Source of the DNA: Sphagnum compactum
Taxonomy: Eukaryota; Bryophyta; Sphagnopsida; Sphagnales
Length of the DNA stretch: 64,000 bases
NCBI GenBank assembly: GCA_965153455.1
Contig: OZ234504.1
Coordinates: 11,718,001 to 11,782,000 of the forward strand
Direction: 5' to 3'
Notes under the pieces: generated by a model
What the model saw: the letters and a program-made list of their open reading frames with translations, nothing else
The model's database searches: none
What the model was told of the DNA's origin: nothing
Shown: positions 59,941-64,000 of the stretch, piece after piece
Position numbering within the stretch: the first letter of the stretch is position 1
How the letters are laid out: the number at the start of each line of letters is the position of its first letter
Made by a program: the position numbers and the translations under genes

Positions 59941-61700
59941 GTCTAACAACTTGTCTCCAGGAGCATAAAACTATTCAATTTCCTGGCTTTGGAGATGGAC
60001 ATGAAAGTAACCACCAATATTTCCAGAGCACATGAGCAGCACATACTGGTCACACTTGTACTTGTGGCACCATCCGACAGTTCAGTATCTGTGAATTGAG
60101 CAAGAGCATCCTCCACGGACTTAACATTGCCTTGGATATCCACAAGAAGATCCATCATTGGTTCATATGGATTAGATTCATGCAGGCACTGTATACACTT
60201 CACCTGACAGAAGAACATCAGAATAGCACCCACATTAACCCTCTTCCTCCCCTACATCTCCAAGGTTTAAATAGGATTAACTAGTTCTAGAGCAGTACGA
60301 ATGTCTGATCAAACAGCAAGACCAAGGAGATCCGGACTAAAGAAATCCATGACACACCAGATGGACATATGTATGTAGTGCGTAGGTCAACCGGAGTACA
60401 GCAGTTTCTGCATTGGAAAGATATCTTCACTCTAGTCCTGAGACTAATGATACCTGTGACTGCAGACACCCACCAAAATAGTGGTGAATAAGTGTCGTCT
60501 CTTGAATGGAATCATCAAGAGACTTTTCCAGGACAACCTTCTCCATGCAAATCATTTGCATCAAGTCAATAGAAAACCTGAAATCACACATACAATTCAT
60601 ATGTGCTCAGCACATCTCATCTTTCCAGCTCTCAGGTTAGACATTTAGAAACTCTAGAAATCCTAGACAATAGATACTCCCACAACTGGCCCTTTCTGTT
60701 TCTTGAAGAAAACCCTCTTTCTCATGTGAATTGACCTACTGGACCAGATTCTTCAGTCGGAAGTGACTGGAAGACAATAGACCTCAGGCCCATTTACAAC
60801 ATTCAATGCCAACCAAAACTTTGCAAGGAAACTAATTATCTGTATCATCCTTCTTGGCATAACCTAGGGTCCGTGAGGTGGCAGATTCCCTACTATCGTC
60901 TGCTCAGATGGGATTGAAGAGCAGTAAATTAGCAGATCCATATTGGAAACAACCTCACCTAACCTTCGCATTTGCAGGACAGAAGTACATCTATCTGAGA
61001 GTACCAATATGTTCTTCCAGCAGAAGGAGATGCATGTGTCAAAGAAATGCTGAGGAATGCCACCAATACCACACCAACACCAACCACCAATAAAACAAAG
61101 GATCCAGCAAAAGTGGGGGACTGTCACAACTAGTATGGAACTCCTCTTTACCTTATTCCACAGGGTCCACATAATGATCCAGCATTTAACATGCTTCTGG
61201 GAGGCTTTTCCCTCTGCTTAATTCGCCCACCTCAACTGCACTCCACACTCTCTTCTTAAGAACCATAGAGGCTACCCCAATACTGTCTGTGGGTCGGAAA
61301 GGGCAAAACCAAAAGTGGAAAGGAGCTTCCAGGTTAGTTTCTCCCAACAAACCTTCTTTGCCTTTGCACGTTGTTGCCCGTTAGAGGTCACAGTCCAAGA
61401 TGGCAGCTTTTGTTGCATCCGAGTTGGTCCTTTGGGATTCAACAACACCTGTGCTGGTGGTCCTACTTCATTCACATTGCTGGTGTCTGTGAAGTCAACG
61501 AAGATCTTATGATTCTCACTCCTTGAGATTCCAGAGCTATGCACCTCAGAGAATGTCCCACTATCAGTATCCAGGCTCCCAGGGCTGCCTGTTTCGGGAC
61601 CTTGGCATTCAAACTTGTGGACAGCAACCCAATGCTCCATTTGACATTCTGTACAACTGGACATCCCCCAAAAACACGTTGTACGTTCATGAACTGCATA
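59940..61700 (-). pseudogene. Ubiquitin-specific protease relic, plant UBP15/16 (MYND-USP) type
   Basis: The family removes ubiquitin with a Cys-His protease and carries an N-terminal MYND zinc finger. Seen: (1) 61640-61590 reads CTECQMEHWVAVHKFEC, the second half of a MYND finger but with one residue fewer between the first two Cys than usual, followed by a Ser-rich linker to 61272. (2) Exon 60577-60454, with AG acceptor and GT donor, reads FSIDLMQMICMEK and QETTLIHHYFGGCLQSQ, a core USP segment. (3) Exon starting 60203 after CAG reads VKCIQCLHESNPYEPMMDLL and VEDALAQFTDTEL. After DG the frame breaks: KYKCDQY continues in another frame, then ILVVTFMS and KARKLNS in the first, with the intervening zinc-ribbon part missing. 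The catalytic Cys box was not found. Frameshift plus deletions indicate a dead copy. Confidence 0.7.
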
Positions 61701-61940
61701 TATCATCATCAGCAAACCAATCACATCAAGGCCATATGGGTATGACCCCACAATATGCTAACCCCCATGATGACATTCCAGAGAAGCTCTAAGAACTGGA
61801 CATCCCCAAAACAAAACCAAATCATAAGTTCATGAACCGCATGTAATATCATCGCCAGCAAACCAAACACATCAATCAAGGCCATGGGTGGCATCTCACA
61901 ACATCCCAACCCACATGATGACATTCCAGACAACCTCTGC
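61659..61940. repeat. Tandem duplication of a ~140-bp unit
   Basis: Copy 1 is 61659-61797 and copy 2 starts at 61798. Both begin GGACATCCCC, contain GTTCATGAACYGCAT, CAGCAAACCAA and ATCAAGGCCAT in order, and end ATGATGACATTCCAGA. The copies have diverged by substitutions and small indels. The duplication abuts the MYND segment of the UBP relic. Confidence 0.8.
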
Positions 61941-62069
61941 CCACATCAACACAGTGTGTTAGAAAAATGCATACCAGTAATGTACCCACTTGCACTGCTT
62001 GCATCGTATTTTTTTTGATTTCCCACATACAAAATAAAAATATCAACCTGCACCCATCTGCTGCTTCTT

Positions 62070-64000
62070 CTTAGGCTACACTGTGCTTGGTACTTCCCCC
62101 TGCTGCTGCTGTGCCTTGTCTACACTCCTAGTGTGGTTTGCTAGTTCCTCTGCCTGATTTCTGTGTTGAGCTTCCAACATCTGTTTCTTTTAAGGGTTAG
62201 CTTCTAGCTCAGCCTCTTGCTCCTGGTGAAGATAAGCTGCTTCTTCCTCAGCCATTTTCTGGCTCTTAGCCTCCTCCTCCTCAGCCTGTCTTCTCCTATC
62301 TGCAGCTTCATTCTCAGCCTGCTTCCTCCGTTCAATCTCCAATTCAGCTTGCTTCCTAGTGTGAGATTCTTCCGCTTCCCATTTCCTGTTTGCAGCTTCA
62401 AGCTCCACCTGCTTCCTAATGTGAGCTTCATCCTCTGCCTGTTTCCTGTTTGCAGCTTCAAACTCCGCTTGCTTCTTGTTTGCAGCTACAAGCTCCGCCC
62501 CCTTCCTCTTGTTGACAGCTTCCAACTCTGCATCCTCTCTGAGTTTAACTTCAAACTTTGTCTGCTTTCTGTAGTCACCTTCTCCTCTTGCTCCTACTGC
62601 TCCTCAACATCTGTGTTCGGCTCTGGAAATGTCTGACTGCTTCAACCTTTTGGATTCCTCTTCCCACCTGCCGGGCTTGCTCCTCTATTGCCACGCACTG
62701 CAGCCTAAGAAACTCTTCTTCTCTCGCCTTGCTGGACTTCCGTGAGCACAATAGTCACATCAAACTCACCGCTAACAGCACAGCTGGGATCTCAGAAGGG
62801 GAGTCTACATTCTAAGAAATGGCATGTTTGGACAGAAACCCCAAGATTCAATCCCTCTAGTGAACAGTCCTACCTAAGGTGGACATGGAAATCCATCCAG
62901 TTCCCCAACACGCATGCCTTGGTCAAAATGTTTTCGACAGAGCCATCCCAATTCTCCTGTGTCCTCGTAGATCACTCTCTGCAACCCAAATTTATTTAAA
63001 ATGTCTTTATCTTTCAAAAAATTCACCAACCATTGCTCTGCAGACGCCCTCTCTGCTGTTCTGATGGCAAATGCCTCATCCCTCACAAGCTTTCCAGGGG
63101 CGACAGGGGCCCAATCTATTGGTGGGTCTTTTAGCACACCTTCACCAAATGCAACAACAGCCTTTCCATATTCCCATTTTAGGATTTGGAACCATGTTCC
63201 CCAGCCCCATTGCAATGTGTGCCCCCACTTCGGCAGCCAAGAAAACCCATTTTAACCCCTCCACCACCAACTCGTGAACTTTCTTCCAATTCTCGTCTTG
63301 GAGGATCACTTGACAACCAGCTTGTCCTTCGACTATGTGCTCCTGTCCCTTGTATTCACAAAGTAGATGAAGTTGAAGAGCTTTCATCCCTGGAACCAGT
63401 TTTGTGATCAATTTTTGTTTGAAACTAGCATCTTGTTTGCTGAAGAGTACAATGCGTGGAACATGCCGTTGTGAGGAGTTCAAGATCAAGTCGCGTATGA
63501 GTCTGGTAACACTCAAAACATCATTTTTGACAAGCTTGTGCGTAGAATACATGAGATTGCGTGTATCATGCAGGAGATTGTGTGTATCATGAACAACAGT
63601 TGATAGCTGCTGGATTTCACATGCTAATTCACCCACTGGTTTGTCTTGATGCTGGGGTGATCGATCAAGCTCTTGTATCTCTCCTTGCAACCTGTTTGTC
63701 CCGGTCAATAGATCACTTGGAGTGTAAATGGTCATGTGCTGATTATTGGACCGAGGCTTCAAGTAGGAGCCTATGGAAGAACTTGAACTCGACAACCATC
63801 CTCTTGAGATTACAGTAGACTGATCCTGATGGGCACCACCAATCTCATCTATATCCCGCAATCCTCTTGGCACCAGGTCCTCTCTATCTCTCGCCCCCAT
63901 AAGGTCCATGGCAGACTCACAAGCTACATCAAGAATAACATTTTTCCCTTCTCTCAACTCATCCCATGGGTGTTGGTAGCCAATCCCATGAGAAAGAACC
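62070..64000 (-). pseudogene. C-terminal part of a ROCO/LRR-type protein plus coiled coil, broken; continues past the window
   Basis: The minus frame is open from the window edge (about 63998) to 63142: VLSHGIGYQHPWDEL, a Ser-rich linker, then VPRIVLFSKQDASFKQKLIT, VPGMKALQLHLLCE, QAGCQVILQDENWKK and VEGLKWVFLAAEVGAHIAMG. At about 63173-63175 one extra base in a GGG shifts the frame. The next frame carries on (EYGKAVVAFGEGVLKDPPID, ASAEQWLVNFLKDKDI, ELGWLCRKHF) to a stop at 62874. Further down, in shifted frames, come QQGERRR / EEEFLRLQCVAIEEQARQVG (about 62740-62650) and a Glu/Lys/Ala/Gln coiled coil with 11-15-residue repeats (ANRKQAEDEA, RRKQAENEA) at 62594-62190, an in-frame TAA at 62190, and the same coil continuing to about 62078. 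I associate the globular part with the C-terminus of large ROCO/LRR-kinase-like proteins of non-seed plants; this is from memory, not a search. Confidence 0.6.

Noticed and set aside
1-64000. Structural tRNA or rRNA genes
   Set aside because: Only degenerate tRNA-like modules were found; none forms a convincing cloverleaf by eye, and no rRNA-like sequence was seen.

Overview
This is a slice of a repeat-dominated nuclear plant genome. Genes are split by many short introns with GT-AG borders, and intergenic DNA is very AT-rich. Decayed class I and class II transposons are common. The two intact genes are plant housekeeping genes. A decayed gene at the right edge resembles large ROCO/LRR-type proteins that I associate with bryophytes, lycophytes and ferns, so a non-seed land plant is my best guess (moderate confidence). 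No bacterial, organellar or viral gene block is visible.

Region 1-38.3 kb holds no gene I can support. It is built from transposable elements and tandem repeats: two non-autonomous CACTA-type elements (3376-6293 and 22235-25385, the second with a clean 3-bp target duplication), a minisatellite inside a large inverted-symmetry block (7.0-8.9 kb), a decayed hAT-type transposase (12.95-14.79 kb), a decayed Ty3/Gypsy RT and RNase H (19.65-20.13 kb), a nest of related elements filled with 12-13-bp and GGTA-type tandem repeats (25.4-31.3 kb), a Harbinger/Tourist-like MITE (15664-16036) whose sister copy lies at 58619-58944, and a 746-bp inverted-repeat element just upstream of the first gene (37543-38288).

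Region 38.3-44 kb carries an eight-exon gene for a 325-residue short-chain dehydrogenase/reductase of the TIC32/retinol-dehydrogenase-like group (39287-42514, plus strand). All splice phases close and the catalytic residues are intact. Region 44-50 kb is again AT-rich, with repeats and a few unrecognised coding-like stretches.

Region 50-57.3 kb contains an ADP/ATP-dependent NAD(P)H-hydrate dehydratase (NAXD type). Eleven exons are firmly joined and a short 5' exon is probable (53220-57212, plus strand, 358 residues). This metabolite-repair enzyme restores hydrated NAD(P)H.

Region 59.9-64 kb, minus strand, holds two gene relics: a ubiquitin-specific protease of the plant UBP15/16 (MYND-USP) type, with well-spliced but frameshifted USP exons, and the C-terminal part of a ROCO-like protein followed by a charged coiled coil, broken by at least one frameshift and in-frame stops and running off the window end. 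The intact genes are not in an operon-like relation. The SDR acts on a carbonyl/alcohol with NAD(P)H and the dehydratase repairs NAD(P)H, but a link between them would be speculation.
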